A DNA stretch of 64,000 bases from Paenirhodobacter hankyongi (GTDB taxonomy: Bacteria; Pseudomonadota; Alphaproteobacteria; Rhodobacterales; Rhodobacteraceae). Below are positions 52,444 through 63,708 of this stretch, piece by piece. The stretch covers positions 310,001 to 374,000 of the forward strand of contig NZ_RCHI01000001.1 of NCBI RefSeq assembly GCF_003664585.1. The letters run 5' to 3'. Position 1 is the stretch's first letter. Every line of letters starts with the position of its first letter. Under the pieces are notes generated by a model. The model was not told where the DNA came from. It searched no databases and was given only the letters and a program-made list of their open reading frames with translations. The position numbers and the translations under genes are program-made.

Positions 52444-53732
52444 TTTATCCTCAACACTTTCGTCCCGACCCGGTTCCTTCCGGTCAGGTAATCTGCCCAT
52501 GCCGCCATCATCTCGCGGCGCTTATCCACCATGTCGCCGCGCCGGTAAGACGCTTCGACGGCGCTCGAAATCTTGTGCGCCAGCGCGACCTCGGCCATCT
52601 CGCCCGGATATTTCGTGCGCTCTGCGATCCAGTCTCGGAAGGTCGAGCGGAGGCCGTGCGGCACTGCAGGGCGCTTGCTGGCCCGGTCGACGAAGCCCGG
52701 CCCGCCCACGTCTACATCGGCCTTGTGCAGGCGCTTCATGGCGGCGCTCAGGGTCATATCGGACATCTCGCCGCCACGGGGCGCGGGGAACACGAGCGGG
52801 TTGTTCTCGAAGCGCGGGAGAACCCGCAACAGCGTTAATGCAGCGTCGGAAAGTGGAACGCGGTGTTCGCGGTCCATCTTCATCCGTTCCGCGGGGATGA
52901 TCCAAAGCCCTTGCTCGAGGTCGATCTCTTCCCAGAGTGCGCCACGAACCTCTTGCGAACGGGATGCACAGAGGGCGGCGAACTCGAGGGCGCGGCTTCC
53001 CATACCGTCACGGGCGCGCAGGGCGGCGAACCAGCGCGGGGCGTCGTCGATCTGCACCGCAGGCTGGTTGTCGCCTTTCTTCACCTTGGAGGCGGCCGGC
53101 AGCAGCTCCTTGAGGTTGCCGCGCCAGCGGGCAGGGTTGTCGCCGTTGCGATGCCCGGCGACGGTGGCCCAGGACAGGACGGCTTCGATCCGCCCGCGAA
53201 GGCGCGAGGCGGTCTCGGTCTTGTCGCGCCAGATCGGTTCCAGGACGCGCAGCACGTCTTGTACGGTGATGTCCTGAACCATCATGGGCCCTAGCTCGGG
53301 CAGGGCGTATTGGGTCAAGGTGTTGCGCCATTGCTGGCGGTGCTTCGGGTTCTTGTGCGCATCGAGCTTCGCGGCGAGGTAGCGATCGACGGCATCATCG
53401 AAGCTGAGCCCGCGGCGTTGCGCGGTAACGAGCGCCGCCCGGGCCGCTTTGCGCTCTTCTACCGGATCGATTCCGTTGCGGATCTTGTCCTTGGTTTCGC
53501 GGGCGCGGTCCCGGGCCTGTGCCAAGGTTACATCCGGGTAGCCGCCTAGGCCGATCTCGCGGCGCTTGTTGCCGATGCGCACCCGCAGGAGCCACGAACG
53601 CGCGCCTGAAGGGGTGATCTGCAGCGAAAGCCCCGAGACCCCGCCGACAGGGAAGGTCACGTTGCGCCCACGTCCCGGGTGGGTGAGACGCTTCACATCT
53701 AGCGCTGAAAGCTCCTTGGCGATGAGAGGCAC
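52440..53732 (-). CDS. P4-type tyrosine integrase of the island
   Basis: The 430-residue protein has an N-terminal DUF4102 arm-binding part (MPLIAKELSALDVKRL; GLSLQITPSGARSWLLRVR), a core-binding domain (about 100-215) and a C-terminal tyrosine-recombinase catalytic domain with Arg in CASRSQEVRGALW (about residue 255), the HxxR box VPHGLRSTFRDW, a second His in VALAHK and the nucleophile Tyr in VEASYRRGDMVDKRREMM. All catalytic residues are present. The gene lies 141 bases from attR, with its promoter side toward it, typical of P4-like integrases. It should insert and excise the element at tRNA-Ser. Confidence 0.95.
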   Translation of the reverse strand: MPLIAKELSALDVKRLTHPGRGRNVTFPVGGVSGLSLQITPSGARSWLLRVRIGNKRREIGLGGYPDVTLAQARDRARETKDKIRNGIDPVEERKAARAALVTAQRRGLSFDDAVDRYLAAKLDAHKNPKHRQQWRNTLTQYALPELGPMMVQDITVQDVLRVLEPIWRDKTETASRLRGRIEAVLSWATVAGHRNGDNPARWRGNLKELLPAASKVKKGDNQPAVQIDDAPRWFAALRARDGMGSRALEFAALCASRSQEVRGALWEEIDLEQGLWIIPAERMKMDREHRVPLSDAALTLLRVLPRFENNPLVFPAPRGGEMSDMTLSAAMKRLHKADVDVGGPGFVDRASKRPAVPHGLRSTFRDWIAERTKYPGEMAEVALAHKISSAVEASYRRGDMVDKRREMMAAWADYLTGRNRVGTKVLRIK

Positions 53733-53762
53733 AATACCCTCCTAAGTACCCGCCCAAGAATA

Positions 53763-53848
53763 TGCGACAAGTTGCGACTTGTGGCAATGCCTTGCAAACT
53801 GGTTTCTTAGAAAGTTCTGTGAAGTCATAGCATTGCGACGAGTTGCGA
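53763..53848. repeat. Probable integrase arm sites (TGCGACRAGTTGCGA, two copies)
   Basis: TGCGACAAGTTGCGA (53763-53777) and TGCGACGAGTTGCGA (53834-53848) match at 14 of 15 positions in the 141 bases between the integrase start and attR. Repeated short sites here are expected for arm-type binding by the N-terminal domain of tyrosine integrases. Function is inferred from position. Confidence 0.6.
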
Positions 53849-53872
53849 AAAGTTCTCCGCCAAAAATGGCGG

Positions 53873-53887
53873 CCACCGCTTCCGCCA
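53873..53887 (+). repeat. Right attachment core (attR)
   Basis: CCACCGCTTCCGCCA is identical to the last 15 bases of the tRNA-Ser gene at 33726-33740, in the same orientation. It is preceded by unrelated sequence and followed by host-like DNA, so it marks the right border of the island. Confidence 0.88.
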
Positions 53888-53973
53888 GCCAAGCGTCCGT
53901 GCCGATCGCCTTGCCCCGTCCGGGGCGGGTGTGCCGGCTGTTGCCGGTGCTCGGTGCCCAGCCCGGGGCCGTC

Positions 53974-54843
53974 TCAGCGTGGATCGAGCCGCGCCTTCAG
54001 GTCGGCAACCAGCGCATCGGCCACCGCCCGCACCCGCGGTGCGCGGCGCATGTCGGCGTGCAGGATCAGATAGAGCGGCCGGCTGAAGGCGGGCTGGCGC
54101 GCCGGATAGGCGCAGAGCGCCGGGTCCGTCGCGCCCAGGAAATGCGGCAGCAGGGCCAGCCCCAGCCCGGCGCGTGCCGCCTGTGCCATCGTCGCCATGT
54201 CGTTGCTGCGGATCGCGGGCTCGGCGCCCGCCATCTCGGCCTCGAGCCAGCGTTTCTGCGCCAGCCCCGGCAGGCTGTCGTCAAAGCCGATCCAGCGGCG
54301 CGGTGCCGGCCCCTCGGGCAGTCCGGGTGCGCCGTAAAGCCCGTATCCGATCTCGGCGATGCGCCGAGCGATCAGGTCGCCGGTTTCCGGCAGGCCGATG
54401 CGCAAGGCAATATCCGCCTCGGCGCGCATCATGTCGGCCTCGCGCCGGCTGCCCTCGAGGTCGATCGTCAGCCCCGGATGCGCCGCGCTCAGCGCCGCGA
54501 CGGTTGGCATCAGAAGTTCGGCAAGCAGCACCGGCGGCGCCGAGATCCGCACCCGCCCCGCCATCGGGTCCTGCTCGCGCGCGATGCGGGCAAGGCCGAG
54601 GATCTGCGCCTCGACCGCGCCGGCCTTCGCCAGCAGCTCCTCGCCCTCGGCGGTCAGGCTCCAGCCGCTCGCGAGCCGGTCGAAAAGCCGCAGCGCCAGT
54701 GCCGTTTCAAGGCTGGTGACGCGGCGCGCGACGGTCGAATGCTCGACCCGCAGCGCGCGCGCCGCCCGCGACAGGCTGCCCGCACGCGCGAGCGCCAGAA
54801 AGAAGCGGATGTCATCCCATTGCAGCGCGGCAAGCTCGTCCAT
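53974..54843 (-). CDS. LysR-family transcriptional regulator
   Basis: The 289-residue protein has the LysR helix-turn-helix (WDDIRFFLALARAGSLSRAARALRVEHSTVARRVTSLE, shown here as parts LALARAGSLSRAARALRV and HSTVARRVTSLE) at residues 9-66 and an effector domain with RVRISAPPVLLAELLMP at about residue 95. Homologues with this opening (MDELAALQWDDIRFFLALAR) usually repress a nearby operon. It follows the NTF2-like and alcohol dehydrogenase genes in the same direction, so it may regulate them. GAGGGGCAC precedes the ATG. It is the first host gene beyond attR. Confidence 0.9.
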   Translation of the reverse strand: MDELAALQWDDIRFFLALARAGSLSRAARALRVEHSTVARRVTSLETALALRLFDRLASGWSLTAEGEELLAKAGAVEAQILGLARIAREQDPMAGRVRISAPPVLLAELLMPTVAALSAAHPGLTIDLEGSRREADMMRAEADIALRIGLPETGDLIARRIAEIGYGLYGAPGLPEGPAPRRWIGFDDSLPGLAQKRWLEAEMAGAEPAIRSNDMATMAQAARAGLGLALLPHFLGATDPALCAYPARQPAFSRPLYLILHADMRRAPRVRAVADALVADLKARLDPR

Positions 54844-54914
54844 GTGCCCCTCGGTCGGTGTCGTGGATGACAGAAAGCAGGGATCGGCCGCAAGGCCAAC
54901 CCCTGCCGGCCCCG

Positions 54915-55313
54915 TCAGGTGCGGGCCCGGGTCAGCGCGTCGCTGTCCTCGTAGAAGTGATAGAGCGTCAGCTTGCCGCCCTCGACCCGGGTGATGAGCG
55001 CCCAGTCACTTGCGAACGGCTTGCCGGTCGCGCGCACGGTGTGGCGGAACTGGCCGTAAAGGGCGGCGTGGTGGTCATCGCCGAAGGCCGCCTCGACGGT
55101 GAACTCGCCGGGCTCCAGCAGCGCGCCGAAGCCGCCGAAGAAGGCCTTCGCGCCCTCGGGGCCGACGAAGGTGCCGTGCAGCGGGTTCGCCGCGTTGTCG
55201 CGCGGGCTGACCGAGATGAAGCGCGCCTCGGGGGCGGTCAGGGCGAGGGCCTCCTCGAGCTGGCCGGAAAACACCGCGCCGAGGAAGGATTGGGTCAGGT
55301 CGACGGCAGACAT
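54915..55313 (-). CDS. SnoaL/NTF2-like small protein
   Basis: The 132-residue protein has the NTF2-like cone fold pattern: FLGAVFSGQLEEALALTAPEARF, GTFVGPEGAKAFFGGFGALL, YGQFRHTVRATGKPFASDWA and VEGGKLTLYHFYEDSDAL. Proteins of this type (SnoaL-like) bind or convert small hydrophobic molecules; no active site is assigned here. It starts 27 bases after the alcohol dehydrogenase stop and is probably in one operon with it, and with the LysR gene 71 bases on. Confidence 0.85.
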   Translation of the reverse strand: MSAVDLTQSFLGAVFSGQLEEALALTAPEARFISVSPRDNAANPLHGTFVGPEGAKAFFGGFGALLEPGEFTVEAAFGDDHHAALYGQFRHTVRATGKPFASDWALITRVEGGKLTLYHFYEDSDALTRART

Positions 55314-55340
55314 TCGTATCTCCTTGTCTTGTCGGGAATT

Positions 55341-58331
<2,991 letters not shown>

Positions 58332-58434
58332 GAGACATCGGTAGCGCCGCGCCCCGCGCCGCGAAAGCCCCGCGCGCGATTTCACCGCAAGAACGTGCAA
58401 AACAACTCGGGCGCGGATGCGCTAGAGGCAGGGC

Positions 58435-59295
58435 ATGAACACGCTTTTCCTCTTCGCCGCCACCGTCCTGATCTGGGGCACCACATGGATCGCCATCGCC
58501 GCGCAGGTCGGGCCGGTGCCGCTGATCGAGTCGATCTTCCTGCGCTTTGCCGTCGCGGGGCTTGTCATGCTGGCCGGGCTGGCGGCGCTTGGCCGGCTGC
58601 GGCGGCCGGCGCACTGGCGCTTTGTCGTGGTGCAGGCGCTGTGCCTGTTCTGCTTCAACTTCATCGGGCTCTACAATGCCGCGGCGCTGATCCCCTCGGG
58701 GCTGGTGTCGGTGGTGTTCTCGCTTGCCTCGATCTTCAACGCGGTGAACGCGCGGATCTTCTTCGGCGAGCGGATCACCGGGCGCACGCTGCTGGCCGGG
58801 GCGATCGGGGCGGCGGGGCTGGGGCTGCTGTTTCGCGACGACCTTGGCGGCGCGGCCATGGGCGACACCCTGCGCGGCATCGGCTGGGCCTGTTTCGGCA
58901 CGCTGATGTTCTCCTTCGGCAACATGGCCTCGCGCAAGAACGGACAGCTTGGGGTGACGCCGGTGACGGCGAATGCCTGGGGGATGGGGATCGGGGCCCT
59001 GGTGCTCGTCGTGCTGATGATGGCGAGCGGGCAGGGCGTGGTCTGGCCCACGGGGGTGCGCTATTGGGCGGCGCTGGCCTATCTGTCGCTGATCGGCTCG
59101 GTCGTCGGCTTCACCACCTATCTGCTTCTGGTGGCGCGGATCGGCTCGGCGCGGGCGGGCTATGCGACGGTGGTCTTCCCGGTGGTGGCGTTGCTGCTCT
59201 CCACCCTTTACGAGGGCTTCCACTGGACGCCCGGGGCGTTCGCCGGCCTGGCCCTGACGCTGATCGGCAACGTGGTGATGTTCGCGCGGCGCTGA
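58435..59295 (+). CDS. EamA-family (DMT) exporter
   Basis: The 286-residue protein has ten hydrophobic segments in two EamA repeats of five. The first repeat starts FLFAATVLIWGTTWIAIAAQ and the second NGQLGVTPVTANAWGMGIGALV, each with the family pattern. Such proteins of the drug/metabolite transporter superfamily export amino acids, amines or other metabolites; the substrate is unknown. The start lies close to GAGGCAGGGC. It is divergent from the AraC-type gene, which is its likely regulator. Confidence 0.9.
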   Translation: MNTLFLFAATVLIWGTTWIAIAAQVGPVPLIESIFLRFAVAGLVMLAGLAALGRLRRPAHWRFVVVQALCLFCFNFIGLYNAAALIPSGLVSVVFSLASIFNAVNARIFFGERITGRTLLAGAIGAAGLGLLFRDDLGGAAMGDTLRGIGWACFGTLMFSFGNMASRKNGQLGVTPVTANAWGMGIGALVLVVLMMASGQGVVWPTGVRYWAALAYLSLIGSVVGFTTYLLLVARIGSARAGYATVVFPVVALLLSTLYEGFHWTPGAFAGLALTLIGNVVMFARR

Positions 59296-59311
59296 GGCCG
59301 CGCGATCTCGT

Positions 59312-59653
59312 TCAGTCCGTGACCTTCTTCACGAATTGCGACTTCAGGCCGATCTGGCCGATGCCGGGGATCTTGCAGTCGATGTCGTGATCGCCGTCGA
59401 CCAGACGGATGCCGCGCACCTTGGTGCCGACCTTGATGACGGTCGACGAGCCCTTGAGCTTGAGATCCTTGATCACCGTCACGCTGTCGCCATCGGCGAG
59501 CGGGTTGCCGACGCTGTCGCGCACCTGCAGCGCGCCTTCGGGCGCGGCGTCAGGCGACCATTCGTGCCCGCATTCGGGGCAGACCAGCAGGGAATCCGCC
59601 TCGTAGGTATAGGCAGAGCGGCATTCGGGGCACGGAGGCAGGGTGTTTGTCAT
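59312..59653 (-). CDS. yjdM: YjdM/PhnA-type zinc-ribbon protein
   Basis: The 113-residue protein starts with a zinc ribbon ([25 protein letters not shown], four Cys) and ends with a PhnA-like beta domain ([45 protein letters not shown]), the complete YjdM form. The family was named from phosphonate operons, but no phosphonate genes are near, and its function is unproven. It ends 16 bases from the convergent EamA gene. Confidence 0.92.
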   Translation of the reverse strand: MTNTLPPCPECRSAYTYEADSLLVCPECGHEWSPDAAPEGALQVRDSVGNPLADGDSVTVIKDLKLKGSSTVIKVGTKVRGIRLVDGDHDIDCKIPGIGQIGLKSQFVKKVTD

Positions 59654-59694
59654 GCCCCGCTATAACCGGGCGCAGGGCGCGCAGGCAAGCGCAA

Positions 59695-59723
59695 CGCCTG
59701 CGGCCCGCTTGGGGCCGCAGGCG
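59695..59723 (-). terminator. Hairpin terminator of the aldehyde dehydrogenase gene
   Basis: CGCCTGCGGCCC and GGGCCGCAGGCG form a perfect 12-bp stem with a five-base loop, six bases beyond the dehydrogenase stop (leftward). The following T run is poor (TTGCGCTTG). It lies between that gene and yjdM, which reads in the same direction. Confidence 0.65.
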
Positions 59724-59729
59724 CGGGGG

Positions 59730-61244
59730 TCAGGCCAGATCGGCGGGCAGGATCGCCTCGGGCAGGTTCTGGTAGCACACCGGCCGCAGGAAGCGGCGGA
59801 TCGACAGCGTGCCGACCGAGGTCGCGCCGAAGTTGGTCGAGGCCGGGTAGGGCCCGCCGTGGACCATCGCATCGCAGACCTCGACGCCGGTCGGGAAGCC
59901 GTTCGCCAGCACCCGGCCCGCCATCCGCTCGAGCACCGGCAGCAGCCGGCGGGCGAGGGGGGCGTCGTCGTCATCCATGTGCAGCGTGGTGGTCAGCTGC
60001 CCCACGAAGCTGCGCGCCACGCGGTCCATCTCGTCGGCATCGCGCGCCACGACGACAAGGCCGAGCGGCCCGAACACCTCTTCGGACAGCGCGTGATTGC
60101 CCAGCCAGTCCTCTGCCTCGACGCGGAACAGGAAGGGTTTCGCCTCGCGCCGGTCGCACATCGAGGTGATCAGCGTCTGCACCCCGGCCTGTTCGCCGAT
60201 CACCGCCGCGCCCTTGATATAGGCCTGCGCGATGCCGTCGGTCAGCATCACCTGCGCGCCGGTCTCGGACAGCGCCGCGCGGGCGGCCTCGACGAAGGCA
60301 TCGGCCTCGGGTCCGGCGATCACCACCGCGATGCCCGGGTTGGTGCAGAACTGGCCCGCGCCCATGGCAAGCGAACCCGCCCAGCCCCGGCCGAGTTCGG
60401 CCCCGCGCCGCGCGATCGCCTGCGGCAGCATGAACATCGGGTTCACCGCGCCGAGCTCGCCGAAGAAGGGGATCGGCTCGGGGCGCTGTGCGCAGAGGTC
60501 GAAGAGGGCGCGGCCGCCGCCGAGCGAGCCGGTGAAGCCCACCGCCTTGATGCGGGGATGCTGCACCAGCGCCTCGCCGACGCGACGGTTGCCGCCCTGC
60601 ACGAGCGAGAACACGCCCTTCGGCATGCCGCATTTCTCCACCGCGGCATGGATCGCCTCGGCGATGATCTCGCCGGTGCCGGGGTGGGCGCCATGGCCCT
60701 TCACCACCACCGGGCAACCGGCGGCAAGCGCGGCCGCGGTATCGCCGCCCGCGGTCGAGAAGGCGAGCGGGAAGTTCGAGGCGCCGAAGACCGCGACCGG
60801 GCCGATCGGGCGCTGCATCATGCGCAGGTCCGGGCGGGGCAGGGGGGCGCGGTCAGGGAGTGCCACGTCGTGGCGACGGTCGAGATAGGCGCCGTTCTGG
60901 ATGTGCTCGGCAAACAGCCGCAGCTGGCCGGTGGTGCGGCCGCGCTCGCCCTGAAGGCGGGCGACGGGCAGGCCGGTTTCCGAGGTGCCGATCTCGGTGA
61001 TCGCCTCGGCGCGGGCCTCGATCTCGTCGGCGATTGCGTTCAGGAAGGCGGCGCGCTCGGCGCGGGTGGTATAGCCATAGCTCCAGAACGCCTCTTCCGC
61101 GGCGCGGGCGGCGGCGTCGACCAGCTCGGGCGAGCCGACCGAGAAGGCATGCGCGGTGCCATGGGCGGGGGCCGAGAGGAAGGTCTCCTCGGTGCCGATC
61201 CACTCTCCGGCGATCAGGTGCTTGCCATGGGGCGTGAAGGTCAT
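59730..61244 (-). CDS. NADP-dependent aldehyde dehydrogenase, alpha-ketoglutaric semialdehyde type
   Basis: The 504-residue protein is an ALDH: GPVAVFGASNFPLAFSTAGGDTAAALAAGCPVVVKGHGAHPGTGE (quoted in parts PVAVFGASNFPLAFS and AAGCPVVVKGHGAHPG) is typical of the subgroup that oxidises 2-oxoglutarate semialdehyde in pentose, hydroxyproline and glucarate breakdown. The catalytic Cys is in MGAGQFCTNPG (about residue 310) and the base Glu in FFGELGAVNP (about residue 270). The ATG at 61244 follows AAAGGACACGCA. It is divergent from the amino-acid ABC operon, with 247 bases between. Confidence 0.88.
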   Translation of the reverse strand: MTFTPHGKHLIAGEWIGTEETFLSAPAHGTAHAFSVGSPELVDAAARAAEEAFWSYGYTTRAERAAFLNAIADEIEARAEAITEIGTSETGLPVARLQGERGRTTGQLRLFAEHIQNGAYLDRRHDVALPDRAPLPRPDLRMMQRPIGPVAVFGASNFPLAFSTAGGDTAAALAAGCPVVVKGHGAHPGTGEIIAEAIHAAVEKCGMPKGVFSLVQGGNRRVGEALVQHPRIKAVGFTGSLGGGRALFDLCAQRPEPIPFFGELGAVNPMFMLPQAIARRGAELGRGWAGSLAMGAGQFCTNPGIAVVIAGPEADAFVEAARAALSETGAQVMLTDGIAQAYIKGAAVIGEQAGVQTLITSMCDRREAKPFLFRVEAEDWLGNHALSEEVFGPLGLVVVARDADEMDRVARSFVGQLTTTLHMDDDDAPLARRLLPVLERMAGRVLANGFPTGVEVCDAMVHGGPYPASTNFGATSVGTLSIRRFLRPVCYQNLPEAILPADLA

Positions 61245-61410
61245 TGCGTGTCCTTTCAGGTGGGCCGTCGGGCGGGGCGGGCCCGCGACGGGGGCGTCAC
61301 GGCGACAGGTCGGCGCGGAAAACGCCGCAAGCGTCGGGTTCCAAGCGCATGAATTCAGGCGATTACGCTTTGGCCTGCTCATAGCCAGAATTTTCCCGTT
61401 ACACCAGTAT

Positions 61411-61440
61411 TTTTCTTATATGAAAATTTCTTGCAAGAAA
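61411..61440. promoter_or_regulatory. Two adjacent palindromes upstream of the amino-acid ABC operon
   Basis: TTTTC-TTATAT-GAAAA (61411-61426) and the perfect palindrome TTTCTTGCAAGAAA (61427-61440) lie side by side in an AT-rich stretch, 52 bases before the binding-protein start. This part is far less GC-rich than the surroundings, fits a promoter with operator sites, and could be bound by a dimeric regulator. The regulator is not identified; the divergent aldehyde dehydrogenase could share it. Confidence 0.6.
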
Positions 61441-61491
61441 GGGAAAAACGCTTCATCTTGACTCCAGAATCAACAGAGGGGTTTCCAACCA

Positions 61492-62298
61492 ATGAAAATG
61501 ATCACCCTTGCCGCCGCCCTGGTCGCCGCGACGGGCTTTGCCGGTGTCGCCCAGGCCGACAAGCTCGACGACATCATCGCCTCGGGCACGCTGCGCTGCG
61601 CGGTCGTGCTCGACTTCCCGCCGATGGGCATGCGCGACGCCAACAACGAGCCGATCGGCTTCGACGTCGACTATTGCAACGACCTCGCCAAGGCGCTCGG
61701 CGTGAAGGCCGAGATCGTCGAGACGCCGTTCCCCGAGCGCATCCCCGCGCTGATGTCGGGCCGCGTCGACGTCGGCGTCGCCTCGACCTCGGACACGCTC
61801 GAGCGTGCGAAGACCGTCGGCTTCTCGGTCCCCTACTTCGCCTTCGAGATGGCGGTGACCGCGAATGAAAAGTCGGGCATCAAGTCGTTCGACGACATGA
61901 AGGGCCACACCGTCGGCGCCACCGCCGGCACCTTCGAGGCGATCGCGCTCGAGAAGCAGGTGCAGGAATGGGGCACGGGCGAATTCCGTCCCTACCAGAC
62001 CCAGGCCGACGTCTTCCTCGCGCTGAGCCAGGGCCAGATCGACGCGACCGTCTCGACCTCGACCGTGGCGATGGCGAACGTGAAGACCGGCAACTTCCCG
62101 GGGATCTCGGTCGTCGGCAAGGCGCCGTTCGACACCGACTATGTCGCGCTGTTCACCAACCGCGACGAATACGGCCTGATCAACTATCTGAACCTCTTCG
62201 TGAACCAGCAGGTCCGCACCGGCCGCTATGCGGAACTCTACGAGAAGTGGGTCGGCGGCGATCTGCCCTCGCTGACCGTTCCGAACGCCTACCGCTGA
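61492..62298 (+). CDS. Amino-acid-type ABC transporter periplasmic binding protein
   Basis: The 268-residue protein begins with a signal peptide (MKMITLAAALVAATGFAGVAQA, cleavage before DKL about residue 23) and continues as an SBP_bac_3 protein: LDDIIASGTLRCAVVLDFPPMGMRD, ERIPALMSGRVDVGVASTSDT, KGHTVGATAGTFEAIALEKQ and GQIDATVSTSTVAMAN. It captures an amino acid or derivative in the periplasm for the two permeases and ATPase downstream. The two Cys residues (in LRCAV and DYCNDL) differ from most homologues. The gene begins the operon; two palindromes lie upstream and a hairpin follows. Confidence 0.9.
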   Translation: MKMITLAAALVAATGFAGVAQADKLDDIIASGTLRCAVVLDFPPMGMRDANNEPIGFDVDYCNDLAKALGVKAEIVETPFPERIPALMSGRVDVGVASTSDTLERAKTVGFSVPYFAFEMAVTANEKSGIKSFDDMKGHTVGATAGTFEAIALEKQVQEWGTGEFRPYQTQADVFLALSQGQIDATVSTSTVAMANVKTGNFPGISVVGKAPFDTDYVALFTNRDEYGLINYLNLFVNQQVRTGRYAELYEKWVGGDLPSLTVPNAYR

Positions 62299-62318
62299 GC
62301 GGACACGGGAAATACCGG

Positions 62319-62339
62319 CGGCGCGGGCCTTCCGCGCCG
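62319..62339 (+). terminator. Hairpin between binding-protein and permease genes
   Basis: CGGCGCGG and CCGCGCCG pair perfectly with a GCCTT loop, 21 bases after the binding-protein stop, followed by TCTTTCCTTT, a fair T run. It probably allows only partial read-through to the permeases, giving an excess of binding protein. Confidence 0.7.
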
Positions 62340-62375
62340 TCTTTCCTTTCGCTCCCCAACAGGCAGGACCCTGCA

Positions 62376-63041
62376 ATGTTCGGTTACACCTTCCAATGGA
62401 ACCAGGCGCTTGCCCGGCTTCCGAAGATGCTGGATGGTGCGGCGGTGACGATGGAAGTGGCGGTGCTGTCGATGCTGATCGGCATCGCGCTCGCCGTCCT
62501 TCTCACGCTGCTGCGCCTGTCCGGCTCGCGCCCGCTCAAGGCCATCGCGACCACCTGGGTCGAGATCGCCCGCAACACGCCGGCGCTCTTCCAGATCTAC
62601 ATGGCGCATTTCGGCGTGGCGAGCTTCGGCATCCACTTCAGCCCCTTCACCTCGCTGCTGATCGGCATCACCTTCAACAATGCGGGCTACCTGGCCGAGA
62701 ACTTCCGCGGCGCGCTCAAGGCCATTCCCGACACGCAGACCCGCGCCGGCCGCTCGCTCGGCATGTCGCAGCTGCAGGCCTTCCGCTACATCATCCTGCC
62801 GCAGATGCTGCGCATCGCCTTCCTGCCGATGACCAACCAGATGGTCTGGGCGGTGCTGATGACCTCGCTCGGCGTCACCGTGGGGATGAACACCGACCTC
62901 TACGGCGTCACCCAGGATCTGAACGCGCTGACCTTCCGCACCTTCGAGCTCTTCGCGATCGCGGCGGTGATCTTCTACATCATCACCAAGATCATCACGC
63001 TCGGCGCGCGCCTGATCGCGTCGCGCCTGTTCCGGTACTGA
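62376..63041 (+). CDS. Amino-acid-type ABC transporter permease (first)
   Basis: The 221-residue inner-membrane protein has about five helices and the family motif of HisM/GlnP-type permeases: MLDGAAVTMEVAVLSMLIGIAL near the N-terminus and an EAA loop TRAGRSLGMSQLQAFRYIILPQ (about residues 128-150). Its longer frame upstream is antisense-type shadow; the ATG at 62376 starts the family. It follows the binding protein and precedes the second permease by 13 bases. Confidence 0.92.
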   Translation: MFGYTFQWNQALARLPKMLDGAAVTMEVAVLSMLIGIALAVLLTLLRLSGSRPLKAIATTWVEIARNTPALFQIYMAHFGVASFGIHFSPFTSLLIGITFNNAGYLAENFRGALKAIPDTQTRAGRSLGMSQLQAFRYIILPQMLRIAFLPMTNQMVWAVLMTSLGVTVGMNTDLYGVTQDLNALTFRTFELFAIAAVIFYIITKIITLGARLIASRLFRY

Positions 63042-63054
63042 GGGAGGACCGACC

Positions 63055-63708
63055 ATGTTTCATACCGCCCTCACCTCGGCCGATCTGATCTTCCTCGCCA
63101 AGGGCGCGGGGATGACCATCCTCGTCACCGCGATCTCGGTCTTCATCGGCACCCTCCTCGGCATCGTCTTCGGCGTGCTGCGCGGCCAGCTCGGCCCGAT
63201 CTGGTTCGCGCCGGTGACCTTCGTGCTCGACATCTTCCGTTCGGTGCCGCTGCTGATCCAGCTGGTGCTGGCCAATGCCTTCGTCGGCATGGTGCTGCGG
63301 CTGCATATCTCGGGGCTGACCGTCGCCTGCATGGTGCTGTCGCTCTATACCGCGGCCTATTGCACCGAGATCGTGCGCGGCGGCATCCATGCGGTGCCCG
63401 CCACCACCCGCCGCGCGGCGCGCTCGCTCGGCATGAGCTGGCTGCAGGACATGCGCTATATCGTGCTGCCGCTTGCCACGCGGATCGCGCTGCCGTCCTG
63501 GATCGGCCTCGCGCTCGGGGTGATGAAGGACTCGGCGCTCGTCTATGTCGTGCAGGTCACCGAACTGCTGAAATCGACCCAGATCCTCATCACGCGCCTG
63601 CAGGAGCCGCTGTTCCTGCTCCTGATCTGCGGCGCCTTCTACTTCATCATCAGCTTCCCGCTTGCGCGGTTCGGCGGATATCTCGAAAAAAGGTGGTCCA
63701 ATGATTGA
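63055..63708 (+). CDS. Amino-acid-type ABC transporter permease (second)
   Basis: The 217-residue protein is the partner permease with the same five-helix HisM/GlnP plan: [22 protein letters not shown] at the N-terminus, [18 protein letters not shown] in the middle and an EAA loop [31 protein letters not shown] precedes its ATG. The next gene starts eight bases before its stop, so the operon is tightly coupled. Confidence 0.92.
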   Translation: MFHTALTSADLIFLAKGAGMTILVTAISVFIGTLLGIVFGVLRGQLGPIWFAPVTFVLDIFRSVPLLIQLVLANAFVGMVLRLHISGLTVACMVLSLYTAAYCTEIVRGGIHAVPATTRRAARSLGMSWLQDMRYIVLPLATRIALPSWIGLALGVMKDSALVYVVQVTELLKSTQILITRLQEPLFLLLICGAFYFIISFPLARFGGYLEKRWSND

